The notes under the pieces: model-generated | Seen by the model: only the letters and a program-made list of their open reading frames with translations | Database searches by the model: none | Told to the model about the DNA's origin: nothing | Source: Clostridium sp. CAG:138 | GTDB taxonomy: Bacteria > Bacillota > Clostridia > Christensenellales > CAG-138 | NCBI GenBank assembly: GCA_000435055.1 | Contig: FR879687.1 | Coordinates: 53,762 to 96,216, forward strand | Length of the DNA stretch: 42,455 nucleotides | Direction: 5' to 3' | Program-made: the position numbers and the translations under genes | Part shown: positions 8,332 through 16,134 of the stretch, piece by piece | Layout of the letters: every line of letters begins with the position of its first letter | Numbering within the stretch: the first letter of the stretch is position 1

Positions 8332-8494
8332 GGTTCGTAAAAAGATTTACAACGGGATGATTGGATAAGGGAAGGGCCGGAAAACGCGGCAAACTGCGCT
8401 TTCCGACCCGGGCACTTCAAATCCGAAAAGGAATCAGGCAAGTTTTGATTCATTTGAAGTCGGATTTGTGTGTTGATGCAAAAACTTAAACCGT

Positions 8495-8531
8495 TCGGCC
8501 CGTTCTGCTGAAATCAGCCGGGCTTTGTTCG
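8495..8531 (-). terminator. possible terminator after thiT
   Basis: Minus strand shows AGCCCGGCTGATTTCAGCAGAACGGGCC-like sequence: an outer GCCCG/CGGGC stem enclosing an inner GCTGA/TCAGC stem. TTTAAGTTTTT follows a little further on. The T-tract is displaced, so the call is tentative. Confidence 0.4.
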
Positions 8532-8536
8532 GTGTT

Positions 8537-9226
8537 TCAGTACTTGAGTGCGGAGCGGATCGCCTTGCGGAAAGGCGGAAGCATTGCGATGATGACGCAA
8601 ACTGCGATGTCCGCAAACATGTAGGGAGCGTTGTACAGAAGGGAATACATGAACGCGGACTGTCCTGCTGCGGCATACTCGCCGAAGAAAACCGCACCGG
8701 TGAACAGGTGGCAGAGGAAGCGCAGAGTGCCGCCGATAAGAACGGAGAAGACGAGGTTGCGCTCGCCTTTTACAAGGCCGCCGAGTCCGATAACACCGAA
8801 AGCGATGGGGTAGTCAACGAGCATCTGAATCCAATGCGTCATTTCGGGATTCTGGATATACTGAAGGAAGCCGTAAACAACGCCCGCCATAACGCCGTAT
8901 TTTGCGCCGTAGCGATTGGAATAAACCATCAGCGGCAGCATGCTTGCAAGGGTTATGGAGCCGCCGTTGGGCATTGAAAAGAGTTTGAAATAACTCAAAA
9001 CAAAGCTTATTGCGATGCAGAGCGCACCGTGAACAAGGATGACCGTCGGAGTGGGATTGCCGGTAAAAGCGGCGGGCTCTGTGCATTTTTTCCTGCGCTG
9101 AACAAGGAAGATGATGAGCGCGGCGGCAAGCACGGCTGCGGCTGCAAAGAAGATCCAACCCTTTGTGTCAACGCCTTTGAGCTTTTCAAGCAGCACAAAT
9201 TCGATTTTTTTACCATCGAACAACAT
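8537..9226 (-). CDS. thiT: ThiT thiamine transporter, ECF S component, with an extra N-terminal helix
   Basis: A 229-residue membrane S component for thiamine uptake through an ECF transporter. The ThiT core begins near residue 60 with ALCIAISFVLSYFKLFSMPNGGSITLASMLPLMVYSNRYG, containing the family's MP.GGS...S/M.P loop. It continues with GVVYGFLQYI and the C-terminal HLFTGAVFFGEYAAAGQS and YNAPYM segments that line the thiamine site. An unusual N-terminal extension carries one more transmembrane helix (about residues 20-42, GWIFFAAAAVLAAALIIFLV) and a basic loop. The TPP riboswitch upstream supports the substrate. AAAGG precedes the ATG. No EcfA/EcfT genes are in the window. Confidence 0.95.
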   Translation of the reverse strand: MLFDGKKIEFVLLEKLKGVDTKGWIFFAAAAVLAAALIIFLVQRRKKCTEPAAFTGNPTPTVILVHGALCIAISFVLSYFKLFSMPNGGSITLASMLPLMVYSNRYGAKYGVMAGVVYGFLQYIQNPEMTHWIQMLVDYPIAFGVIGLGGLVKGERNLVFSVLIGGTLRFLCHLFTGAVFFGEYAAAGQSAFMYSLLYNAPYMFADIAVCVIIAMLPPFRKAIRSALKY

Positions 9227-9251
9227 AAAAAAGTTTCCTTTCTGAAAATAA

Positions 9252-9278
9252 ACGCCCCCGCAAACGGTGCGGAGGCGT
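9252..9278 (-). terminator. TPP riboswitch expression-platform terminator
   Basis: Minus strand ACGCCTCCGCA-CCGTT-TGCGGGGGCGT forms an 11-bp stem (one T-G pair) followed by TTTATTTTC. It lies between the riboswitch and the thiT ribosome site, as expected for transcriptional attenuation. It could overlap the riboswitch 3' strand in the ligand-free fold. Confidence 0.75.
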
Positions 9279-9293
9279 GTAAGCACAAATTTT

Positions 9294-9378
9294 CGCACCG
9301 CTTCCCTACGCAGGTATTACCCTAACAGGTTCAAAGGTTCTTTCTCAGTACATCGGGAATGACCCGTGTACGCACCCA
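9294..9378 (-). promoter_or_regulatory. TPP riboswitch (THI element)
   Basis: Minus strand carries GGGTGCG at the 5' end, the THI-box landmarks ACTGAGA, AACCTGTTAGGGTAATACC and TGCGTAGGGAAGC. It controls thiT: thiamine pyrophosphate binding should favour the terminator just downstream. Confidence 0.96.
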
Positions 9379-9404
9379 GCGGATGTGTTCAATTTTCATT
9401 CCCA

Positions 9405-9433
9405 ATTATAAAGCCGCGCTGCCGAAAATGCAA
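9405..9433 (-). promoter_or_regulatory. sigma-A promoter of the TPP riboswitch-thiT unit
   Basis: Minus strand -35 TTGCAT (9428-9433), 17 bp, -10 TATAAT (9405-9410), about 25 bp before the riboswitch. Confidence 0.8.
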
Positions 9434-9601
9434 TAGCATGAAACAATATATTGTCACAATGTGCGCGTGACGCCCGCAAAAATTGCGATGCCCATATGGA
9501 AAAACGACTGCAATCGTGGTAAAATGAAGTTTAATGCGGCAGCAGCGCAATGCTGTATCTATGCAGTGAAGGATAAAAGAATAAGGGAAATGCGGAACGG
9601 C

Positions 9602-10480
9602 ATGAATACAATCGAAAAAAACATTAATGTTATTGAAATAAGCGATATATCGGCACCGGAGCTTGATGTTTTTGCAAGGATGACGGAAACACAGCTCCGC
9701 AGCAAACTGGAGCCGGAGAAGGGCATATTCATTGCGGAAAGCCCGACTGTTATCAGAATCGCGCTTGATGCAGGGTATGAACCGCTTTCGCTGCTTGTTG
9801 AAAAAAAGCATGTTGCGGGACAGGCGGCGGATATAATTGAACGCACGGCGGGAATCCCTGTTTACACGGCCGAAACGCAGCTGCTTTCAAAGCTTACCGG
9901 TTATCCGCTCACACGGGGTGTGTTCTGCGCAATGCGAAGGAAGCCGCCCCTTTCGGCTGAAAGCGTTTGCGACGGTGCAAGCCGCATTGCCGTTCTGGAC
10001 GGAATTGTTGATTCAACAAATATCGGAGCAATCTTTCGCTCCGCCGCCGCGCTCGGCATGGATGCGGTGCTGCTCTCCCCCACCTGCTGCGATCCGCTTT
10101 GCAGGCGTGCAATAAGGGTCAGCATGGGCACGGTGTTTCAGATTCCGTGGGCAAGATTGCAGCCGGACGAGGAAGGGAACCGATTCGGACGGTTGAAAGC
10201 ACTCGGGTTCAGGCTTGCTGCAACGGCGCTTAAAAATGACTCTGTGAGCATTGACGATCCGCGCCTTGCGGCGGAACCCCGCCTTGCCGTTGTAATGGGC
10301 ACGGAAGGAACGGGGCTTGAACAATCTGCGATAGATTCTTGCGATTATACCGTGATGATTCCGATGCATCACGGGGTGGATTCATTGAATGTTGCAGCTG
10401 CAAGCGCGGTTGCGTTTTGGCAGCTGGGAAGGAGAACGGAAAGCTGCCGAAATAATGCGGACTGCAATAAAAACGACTGA
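9602..10480 (+). CDS. SpoU/TrmH-family RNA 2'-O-methyltransferase
   Basis: A 292-residue SPOUT methyltransferase that probably methylates a ribose in rRNA or tRNA with S-adenosylmethionine. The N-terminal substrate-binding part (FARMTETQLRSKLEPEKGIFIAE) is the usual SpoU_sub-bind type. The knot motifs are DGIVDSTNIGAIFRSAAALG (motif 1, with the catalytic arginine), VVMGTEGTGL (motif 2), and IPMHHGVDSLNVAAASAVA (motif 3). The last has HHG where most members have a single G after IPM plus one or two residues. Start choice is uncertain: ATG codons at 9590 and 9602 both follow AAGGG, neither at ideal spacing. Which RNA is modified cannot be told from sequence. Confidence 0.9.
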   Translation: MNTIEKNINVIEISDISAPELDVFARMTETQLRSKLEPEKGIFIAESPTVIRIALDAGYEPLSLLVEKKHVAGQAADIIERTAGIPVYTAETQLLSKLTGYPLTRGVFCAMRRKPPLSAESVCDGASRIAVLDGIVDSTNIGAIFRSAAALGMDAVLLSPTCCDPLCRRAIRVSMGTVFQIPWARLQPDEEGNRFGRLKALGFRLAATALKNDSVSIDDPRLAAEPRLAVVMGTEGTGLEQSAIDSCDYTVMIPMHHGVDSLNVAAASAVAFWQLGRRTESCRNNADCNKND

Positions 10481-10540
10481 AAACAGATTCGACAGGCAAG
10501 AAACTGTCACAATTGCCGAAAAGGAATAACAATTCCCATA

Positions 10541-10582
10541 TTGACTTCAGCCCGACCGAAACCTATAATGGTTATCGGTCGG
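10541..10582 (+). promoter_or_regulatory. sigma-A promoter with a TetR-type operator centred on the -10 box
   Basis: -35 TTGACT (10541-10546), 17 bp, -10 TATAAT (10564-10569). Inverted arms CCGACCGA (10552-10559) and TCGGTCGG (10575-10582) enclose inner arms AACC and GGTT around the TATAAT itself. A repressor bound here would block RNA polymerase. It lies about 75 bp before the TetR gene, which points to autoregulation. Confidence 0.85.
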
Positions 10583-10658
10583 TTACTTGATGCGGCGAAA
10601 TTCAAAGGCGGAAGGAAGCCGACGGTATGCATAATGCGGCTGTGTGCGGAGGTAAAAG

Positions 10659-11294
10659 ATGGCATGTGATACAAAGGAAAGGATAATCGAGGAAGCATTG
10701 AGGCTTTTTTCGGAAAAGGGCTATGCGGGAACATCCATGAGCGACATCGCGGAACGGCTCAAAATCACAAAAGCAGCACTGTATAAGCACTATTCGGGCA
10801 AGCGCGAGATTTTTCAAAAGATTTTGGACAGAATGAGTGCGTTGGATGCGGAACGTGCGGCGGAATACGACATGCCGGGAGCGGAGGACGATGAATATGC
10901 CGAAGCGTATATGAACACGGCGCTCGACAGCATACGCCGATACAGCATTGCGCAGTTCCGCCACTGGACGGAGGACGGATTCTCTTCCCGGTTCCGAAAG
11001 ATGCTCACCATTGAGCAGTACAACGATTCGACCATGGCGGATTTGTATCAGAACTACCTTGCGGCGGGTCCCGCGGAATACATGGCAAGGATATTCCGCC
11101 GTGCGGCGTCAACCGATGCGGAGGCGATGCAGCTTGCGCTTGAATTCTACGGGCCGATGTTCCTGCTTTACAGCATGTATGACGGAGCAAAGACCGATGA
11201 TGAAAGAAAAAGTACGGTTCTTACATTGGATGAGCATATCGTTCGGTTTGCGGAAAGGCTGAACACGAAACATCAAGCAAAAGTCGGACAGTAA
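10659..11294 (+). CDS. TetR/AcrR-family transcriptional regulator
   Basis: A 211-residue dimeric repressor. The N-terminal helix-turn-helix is a clear TetR_N domain: IIEEALRLFSEKGYAGTSMSDIAERLKITKAALYKHYSGKREIF at residues 8-52, with the usual LYKHYSGK recognition helix. The C-terminal part is an all-alpha ligand-binding domain with no recognisable ligand signature. GGAGG lies 7 nt before the ATG. The promoter carries an unusually good inverted repeat over the -10 element, so the protein very likely represses itself. Its other target is not obvious: downstream genes are decayed fragments, and the nearest exporter genes are the ABC-2 unit at 14.2 kb and the MATE gene at 17.4 kb. Confidence 0.93.
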   Translation: MACDTKERIIEEALRLFSEKGYAGTSMSDIAERLKITKAALYKHYSGKREIFQKILDRMSALDAERAAEYDMPGAEDDEYAEAYMNTALDSIRRYSIAQFRHWTEDGFSSRFRKMLTIEQYNDSTMADLYQNYLAAGPAEYMARIFRRAASTDAEAMQLALEFYGPMFLLYSMYDGAKTDDERKSTVLTLDEHIVRFAERLNTKHQAKVGQ

Positions 11295-11362
11295 ACCGTA
11301 AAGGCAGGCGTTTCCGAACGCCGCAACATAATTGAAGTAAACAAAGAGAAGAAGTGAGTAAA

Positions 11363-11580
11363 ATGAAAAACGAAAACAAAAATACGGCGTTCGGATTCTT
11401 TTGTCTTCCCGGTGCAGTGCGGGAATCGGACTCTGCAAATACGAACTGAAGCTCACGGACACAATGGAAGAGGAACTGAGCTGTATCAACGATGCATTGA
11501 AACATCTGAATGATGTTCCTGCACTGTATCCGAAGGGCTATTTCAATCAGCTCCGCAGCAGCATCGGCGGAAGTGTATGA
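11363..11580 (+). pseudogene. possible frameshifted small gene of unknown function
   Basis: An ATG at 11363 opens a frame (MKNENKNTAFGFFCLPGA) that stops after about 28 codons. An overlapping frame, open from 11362 to 11580, encodes a plausible acidic helical C-terminus (LKLTDTMEEELSCINDAL). A one-base shift near 11395-11420 would join them into a protein of about 70 residues. The second frame stops in TGA overlapping the next region's ATG. I do not recognise the product. It lies between the TetR gene and a broken acetyltransferase, a zone of gene decay. It could also be two chance frames. Confidence 0.35.
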
Positions 11581-11609
11581 CAGAAAGTCTGCCGAAAGGA
11601 GAATGCTTT

Positions 11610-12030
11610 ATGAAAAACGGGGAAATTACAGTCAGGTTTGCAGCCGAAAACGAACTTGCACGCGTGAACGAGTTGAGGGAGCAGGTAAGCCGCCTTCATG
11701 CCGAAAACAGACCGGATGTTTTTCGCCCGGATTTCTGCAATGAACTGCGGCAGATTGCAAAAAACGCATTCGATGCGGATGATTCGGATGTTGTTGTTGC
11801 CTGCATGGACGGAGACATATGCGGATTTGCAATACTGGAGTACATTGAGCGGCAGGAATCATGCTGTCGGCGCGCCGAAAAGTTTTGCAGGATTTCCGAA
11901 TTCGGCGTTGATGCAGCTCTGAGAAGGCGCGGGGCTGCAAAGGACGATAGCGGAGCTGAGATGATTCGGAAAATTCGGGAAGCTTTTTTCCGAGAGATGA
12001 ATGTGTTTAACAAAAGAAAATGCAAAAAAA
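11610..12030 (+). pseudogene. GNAT-family acetyltransferase, C-terminus lost
   Basis: The start is convincing: AAAGGAG 8 nt before an ATG, then a GNAT N-terminal half with VRFAAENELARVNELREQV, DVVVACMDGDICGFAILEYIE and the beta-4 strand EFGVDAALRRRG. That strand should lead straight into the acetyl-CoA-binding R/Q-x-x-G-x-G/A loop. Instead the sequence runs AAKDDSGAEMIRKIREAFF and then into low-complexity codons. The neighbouring frame reads GLQRTIAELR, which looks like the missing loop followed by a stop, so a frameshift is likely. The frame continues nominally to 12170, but it passes through a strong intrinsic terminator at 12035-12077, which cannot sit inside a working gene. Most likely non-functional. 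Confidence 0.65.
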
Positions 12031-12034
12031 ATAT

Positions 12035-12077
12035 CGGCAGTTTCTTCCGTGGCGGCAGAAACTGTCGGTTTTTATTT
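12035..12077 (+). terminator. rho-independent terminator behind the broken GNAT gene
   Basis: CGGCAGTTTCT pairs with AGAAACTGTCG (11 bp, one G-T pair) around an 11-nt loop. It is followed by GTTTTTATTT. A-rich sequence before it may make it work in both directions. Confidence 0.85.
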
Positions 12078-12166
12078 GTGCATTCGTGCGAACAATACAG
12101 GCAGAAACCGTGCCGTGGTGGATGCGCACAAAAAACGGGTAAAAACGCAGCGGACGGAAAAATGTC

Positions 12167-12195
12167 TTGACATGCGGTATTTTTTGCTGTAATAT
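12167..12195 (+). promoter_or_regulatory. sigma-A promoter for the zinc-ribbon membrane protein gene
   Basis: Consensus -35 TTGACA (12167-12172), 17 bp, -10 TAATAT (12190-12195); a TATAAT overlaps slightly further on. The ATG follows about 75 bp later. Confidence 0.8.
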
Positions 12196-12271
12196 AATAT
12201 TACGGAATCGACACATGCGGCTGAAATTGCAGCATTGAATCCGTATCTTTGAAAAAATCGGGAGGAATACT

Positions 12272-14083
12272 ATGAAAAAATGCGAGAACTGCAACCTTAT
12301 TTTGCAGGACAGTGATGCTTTCTGCCCCAAATGCGGCGGAGCAACGGTCGAATGTGAATCCGGCAGCCCTGCCGAAGGTGAAACAGCCTGCAATTGCGGG
12401 GAGAATTGCAGCTGCGGCGAAGAAAACTGCGAATGCGGTGAACAGACGGCGGAGAACGTGCAGGCCGGTCCGCAGATGCAGTTTGTTGACGACGGAAAGA
12501 AGAAAAAGGGCAAAAAGGGTCTTATTGCCGCAATTATCGCGGCAGTCATCGTTGTGCTCGGCGTCGGCGCGGCTCTTGTTTACATGCTCGTTTTGAACAC
12601 CCCGTCAAAGCAGTTCCTTATGGCGCAGGCAAAAATGTTAAAAACCGAGTGGTCGGGCAAAACAACGGTTGCGGATGTTCTCAAGGGCAAAGGCCAACCC
12701 GTCAAAAGGGATTTTTCGTCCGACATTTCGGTTTCTATGGACACCGACAATCAGAATTTCAACGATATTCTGAACAAGCTTTCGCTGGACTATAAAATCA
12801 AATCCGAAGGCAGCGAGTACCTTTTGAACGGTGAGCTGAATTATAACGGCTCTCCCCTGCTTTCGTGCGTTTTGACGGCGGACGAGAACACCGTGGGTCT
12901 TTATGTACCGGAGCTTTCAAACGAATATTACGTCACCGAGAAGGGGCTTGTGGAGCAGGTACTCACGGACGAAGATGCAGGCGAATACGACCCCATCGAG
13001 TACACCAAGCTTGACGACATTGAAAAAGCGTACAACAGCATTGTTAAGAGATACGGCAAAATCCTTCTCGGCGGCATTGACGATGAGGATGTTAAAGTCG
13101 AAAAGAACGTGACCGTGAAGCTTGAGCTGCTTGAAAAGGAGTTCAAGGGCTGCAAGGTTTATACATACACTCCCGATAAGGAGCGCATTGCGGCCGCGCT
13201 GAAAGCCCTCAGCGGGGAAATGCGTGAGGATGAGGAACTTTTTAACTATGTATGTTCACTGACAGAGTTCTATTACGGCAGCGATGCGCTCGTAATGCTC
13301 GGCGCTTCTGTTGGAGAAAGCACAATCGTTTCCGAAACCGGCGTTACGGAGGCGGAAACATGGAAGGAAAGACAGGCGGCACTTGCCGATTACATCGCGG
13401 AACATGCCGATGAATTTGCACAGCAGCTTGTTGACAGCGGGTTCGAAATAAAAACCGCCGTGCATAAGGGAAAGCCCGTTATGCAGACCGTCAAGTACAG
13501 CGAGTCCACCGTATCTTTCGAGATAATTTCCGACAGGGAAGAGCTTCTGTTTGCGTGGAAAGTAATAGACGATGACGGTCAGAACGGCACAAGCTTTGTT
13601 GCCGAACTGACCCGCAAAGACGGAATGCTGAACGGAAAAGTTGATTTCAATAATATCGAATCCGACGAAAGCAGCAGAGTTATGAGCATTGAACTGAAGG
13701 ATATTTCAAGCGAAAAGAAATCGGCTCTCGGTATCCCTTACGGAACGGTGACGGTTGCGGTTGCCGATGAGGATCTTCTTAATGGCGAGGAAATGACATA
13801 CACTCTCAGCACGAGTGCGGCGGAAAACGGCGGAACCGAACATTTAATGACGGTGGAATTGCCCGAATCGCTCGCGCCCTCCCTTGAATCTCTCGGCTTC
13901 TCCGGCACGCTCAGCGAGATGACGATGAAGATTTACAGCTCCGACAAGGCTTCAACCGCAAAGGCTCCCGATGCCGATTCAACGAACCTTTCTTCCGAAG
14001 AAGAGATTGAGGAGACGTTGAATGAAATGACCGGGGAACTTGCGAATGTCATCTTGCAGTTTATGTTTTCGGAAATGATGTGA
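12272..14083 (+). CDS. zinc-ribbon, cysteine-rich single-span membrane protein with a large extracellular region
   Basis: A 603-residue protein of unknown function. The N-terminus is a zinc ribbon, CENC...FCPKCGG (Cys 4, 7, 18, 21). It is followed by a second cysteine cluster, CNCGENCSCGEENCECG, at about residues 40-56, which could bind another metal. A lysine-rich stretch precedes one transmembrane helix (about 83-108, LIAAIIAAVIVVLGVGAALVYML), giving an inside-N topology. The remaining ~490 residues would be outside and rich in beta-like acidic sequence; they match no domain I recognise. The layout (cytosolic zinc ribbon, one helix, exported sensor-like domain) recurs in Clostridia. GGGAGGAA lies before the ATG, and a consensus promoter lies upstream. 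No obvious partner gene. Confidence 0.85.
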   Translation: MKKCENCNLILQDSDAFCPKCGGATVECESGSPAEGETACNCGENCSCGEENCECGEQTAENVQAGPQMQFVDDGKKKKGKKGLIAAIIAAVIVVLGVGAALVYMLVLNTPSKQFLMAQAKMLKTEWSGKTTVADVLKGKGQPVKRDFSSDISVSMDTDNQNFNDILNKLSLDYKIKSEGSEYLLNGELNYNGSPLLSCVLTADENTVGLYVPELSNEYYVTEKGLVEQVLTDEDAGEYDPIEYTKLDDIEKAYNSIVKRYGKILLGGIDDEDVKVEKNVTVKLELLEKEFKGCKVYTYTPDKERIAAALKALSGEMREDEELFNYVCSLTEFYYGSDALVMLGASVGESTIVSETGVTEAETWKERQAALADYIAEHADEFAQQLVDSGFEIKTAVHKGKPVMQTVKYSESTVSFEIISDREELLFAWKVIDDDGQNGTSFVAELTRKDGMLNGKVDFNNIESDESSRVMSIELKDISSEKKSALGIPYGTVTVAVADEDLLNGEEMTYTLSTSAAENGGTEHLMTVELPESLAPSLESLGFSGTLSEMTMKIYSSDKASTAKAPDADSTNLSSEEEIEETLNEMTGELANVILQFMFSEMM

Positions 14084-14121
14084 GGTTGAATATCCGCAAC
14101 AAAGTATTGCGATAAAATTTG

Positions 14122-14165
14122 ACTGCCGCTGCGAGGGAACGCGTTGCGTGAACCTGCGGCGGCAG
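14122..14165 (+). promoter_or_regulatory. hairpin in the 5' region of the ABC-2 exporter operon
   Basis: GACTGCCGCTGC pairs with GCGGCGGCAGTC (12 bp with minor mismatch) across a 19-nt loop, ending about 13 nt before the likely ATG. There is no T-tract in the plus direction, so it is more likely an mRNA leader structure than a terminator. On the opposite strand it is followed by AAATTTTAT. Confidence 0.45.
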
Positions 14166-14177
14166 TCGGTGCATTTA

Positions 14178-14840
14178 ATGACTATGGAAAAAGAACAGGT
14201 TTTAGTGCTTGAAAACATAACAAAAGCGTACGGAACAAGGTTTTCGAAAGAAAAAAAGCGGGTTCTCGGCCCTGTTTCGCTCTGCATTCGAAAGGGCGAA
14301 GCTGTCGGAATCACGGGAGAAAACGGTGCGGGCAAAAGCACGCTTCTTTCCGTTGCGGCGGGCATTGAAAGGCAGGATGCGGGAAAAATCGAACTTGCGC
14401 CGCTCGGACGCGGACAGTTGGGATACGTTCCGCAGGAAATCGCACTTTATCCCGCATTGACAGGAATGCAGAACCTGAGATTCTTTGCGTCGGCAGCGGG
14501 GCTGTACGGGCGGAGGCGCACAATTCGGTGCAGATACCTTTTGGAAAAAGTGAACCTTGCGGACAAGGCGGACAAGCCCGTTTCAACATATTCGGGCGGG
14601 ATGCAGCGGCGGCTGAATCTTGCCTGCGCATTGGTTGGGGACGTGAAACTGCTCCTGCTTGACGAACCGACGGTCGGAGCGGATGAAAACTCAACAGAAA
14701 TAATACTGAATACAATCACCGCTCTGAAAAACGGCGGCTGCGCGGTGCTGCTCGTTTCGCACCGTGCGGAGGATATTGCACGTGTCTGCGACAGGGTAGT
14801 GAAACTGAAAGACGGGGTTGTTGAAGATGGCAGTCGGTAA
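14178..14840 (+). CDS. ABC transporter ATP-binding protein (ABC-2 exporter)
   Basis: A 220-residue ATPase that powers the two permeases encoded next. Walker A is GENGAGKST. The Q-loop lies in YVPQEIALYPALTGMQNLRFF, the ABC signature is STYSGGMQRRLNLACAL, Walker B is LLLLDEPTVGAD, and the H-loop is VSHRAEDIARVCDR. The Q-loop and TGMQNLRF-type sequence are typical of the ABC-2 drug/antibiotic exporter (DrrA-like) class. ATG codons at 14178 and 14184 are both possible; the ribosome site is weak and a stable hairpin lies just upstream. The 3' end overlaps the next gene by 14 bp, which indicates translational coupling. Confidence 0.93.
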   Translation: MTMEKEQVLVLENITKAYGTRFSKEKKRVLGPVSLCIRKGEAVGITGENGAGKSTLLSVAAGIERQDAGKIELAPLGRGQLGYVPQEIALYPALTGMQNLRFFASAAGLYGRRRTIRCRYLLEKVNLADKADKPVSTYSGGMQRRLNLACALVGDVKLLLLDEPTVGADENSTEIILNTITALKNGGCAVLLVSHRAEDIARVCDRVVKLKDGVVEDGSR

Positions 14841-16134
14841 AAAAACGAACAAAGCAGGTTCGGGGCGAAAGTGGTTTCGGCTCCGTTCGTTTGCCGCGTG
14901 TGTTCGGAAGGATATCTGCCTTTTTTCGTCTGCGGCGGGCATTGCCTGCCTGCTGCTGCCGTTTATTGCCGCTTGCCTGCTTGCTTTCGGGCTGAATGAT
15001 GCGCTTGCGGCGGAAAATGTGATTGAGCCCTTCCCTATTGCAGTAATTGACAGGGATGAAACAGTAATGTCCCGCATGCTTATCGGGCAGCTGCGGCGCA
15101 TTGAGCTTTTTTCGGAAATTCGCTGTGTTTCCGGTTCGGAATTTGATTCCGCATTCCGAACGGCCGAGGATACGGCGCCGACAGTTGATTTTGAAGAGGA
15201 TATGCTTGCGGGGTGTGCGGCGGCGGTCACGATTCCAAAGGATTATTTCTATTCGGTTTATTATATGGACGAGGGCAAGGTTGATGCATGGCTGAACGGA
15301 GAAATGCCGCTTGAAAGTGAGCTGACGGCCGATATAATCGAATCGGTTGCGGAAATAATGGCGGGTGAACGCGCGGCAATGCTTGCTGCTTTCCGCATTG
15401 CGGAGGGTGATGAACCTTCGGCGGAGGCGGTGCAGCGTTTCCGTGATGCATGTGCAAATGCGGTTTTGGACAGTGCGTTGGGGCGCAGAGCCGTTTTTAA
15501 GGATTCAGCGGGTGCTTTCGGGGTGCGTTCCGTTGATGTGATTCGCGAAAAATATTTTGTTTGCGCTGTGTGCATGTTGTTTTTCAGCGTATCGCTCGGA
15601 ATCATGAAAACAGTTCCCGATGAACTGCAAATGGGAACCGCAAAGCGGTTCATCTGTTCGGGAGGGTCGCGAACAGCATTTTCGGCTTCAAAATTTGCGG
15701 CGGCAGCGGTCATTTGCACGGTGGGTGCCGTTCCGCTTGTGCTTGTTTTTAAAACACCGTTCAGCGCACGTTTATTGCTGACGCTTTTGCTCGGCTCGAC
15801 AGTCTGTGCGGAGCTGATGTTCCTTTTGAGCCTTGCTTTCAAACGAACCGAAAGATTCATGCTTGCGGGCGGAATCGTGATGCTTGCGGCACTTTTCGCA
15901 GGCGGGGTGATTTACCCGCTGAATCTGATGCCGGAAGCGGTTCAAAAGCTGAGCATTTTGTCCGTGGCACGGCATATGTTTGCAGGCATTGTCCCGGAGG
16001 CGGCGGGCGGCGGCTGCGGCTTGGGCCCGCTTGCGGCGGTGGCCGGGGTTTTGGCTCTGCTGTGCGGTGCAGCGGCGGCTGCCTTGGGCGGAAGTGCTGC
16101 GCGCCGACACGGTTCGGCCAAGGGGGGAGCATGA
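14827..16134 (+). CDS. ABC-2 type permease subunit 1
   Basis: A 435-residue ABC-2-type membrane subunit. One hydrophobic segment near the N-terminus (about residues 34-58) is followed by a large extracytoplasmic loop of about 200 residues, then five or six helices at the C-terminal end (including FVCAVCMLFFSVSLGIM and LAGGIVMLAALFAGGVIYPLNLMP). The last segment, with the VIYPLNLMPE-type turn, is the usual ABC-2 signature region. The ATG at 14827 lies inside the end of the ATPase gene; a TTG nine bases earlier is possible but less likely. The stop overlaps the next ATG in ATGA. The substrate is unknown. Confidence 0.88.
   Translation: MAVGKKTNKAGSGRKWFRLRSFAACVRKDICLFSSAAGIACLLLPFIAACLLAFGLNDALAAENVIEPFPIAVIDRDETVMSRMLIGQLRRIELFSEIRCVSGSEFDSAFRTAEDTAPTVDFEEDMLAGCAAAVTIPKDYFYSVYYMDEGKVDAWLNGEMPLESELTADIIESVAEIMAGERAAMLAAFRIAEGDEPSAEAVQRFRDACANAVLDSALGRRAVFKDSAGAFGVRSVDVIREKYFVCAVCMLFFSVSLGIMKTVPDELQMGTAKRFICSGGSRTAFSASKFAAAAVICTVGAVPLVLVFKTPFSARLLLTLLLGSTVCAELMFLLSLAFKRTERFMLAGGIVMLAALFAGGVIYPLNLMPEAVQKLSILSVARHMFAGIVPEAAGGGCGLGPLAAVAGVLALLCGAAAAALGGSAARRHGSAKGGA

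Noticed and set aside
12031..12170. C-terminal extension of the GNAT frame
   Set aside because: It reads through a strong intrinsic terminator and has no domain similarity, so it is treated as non-coding.
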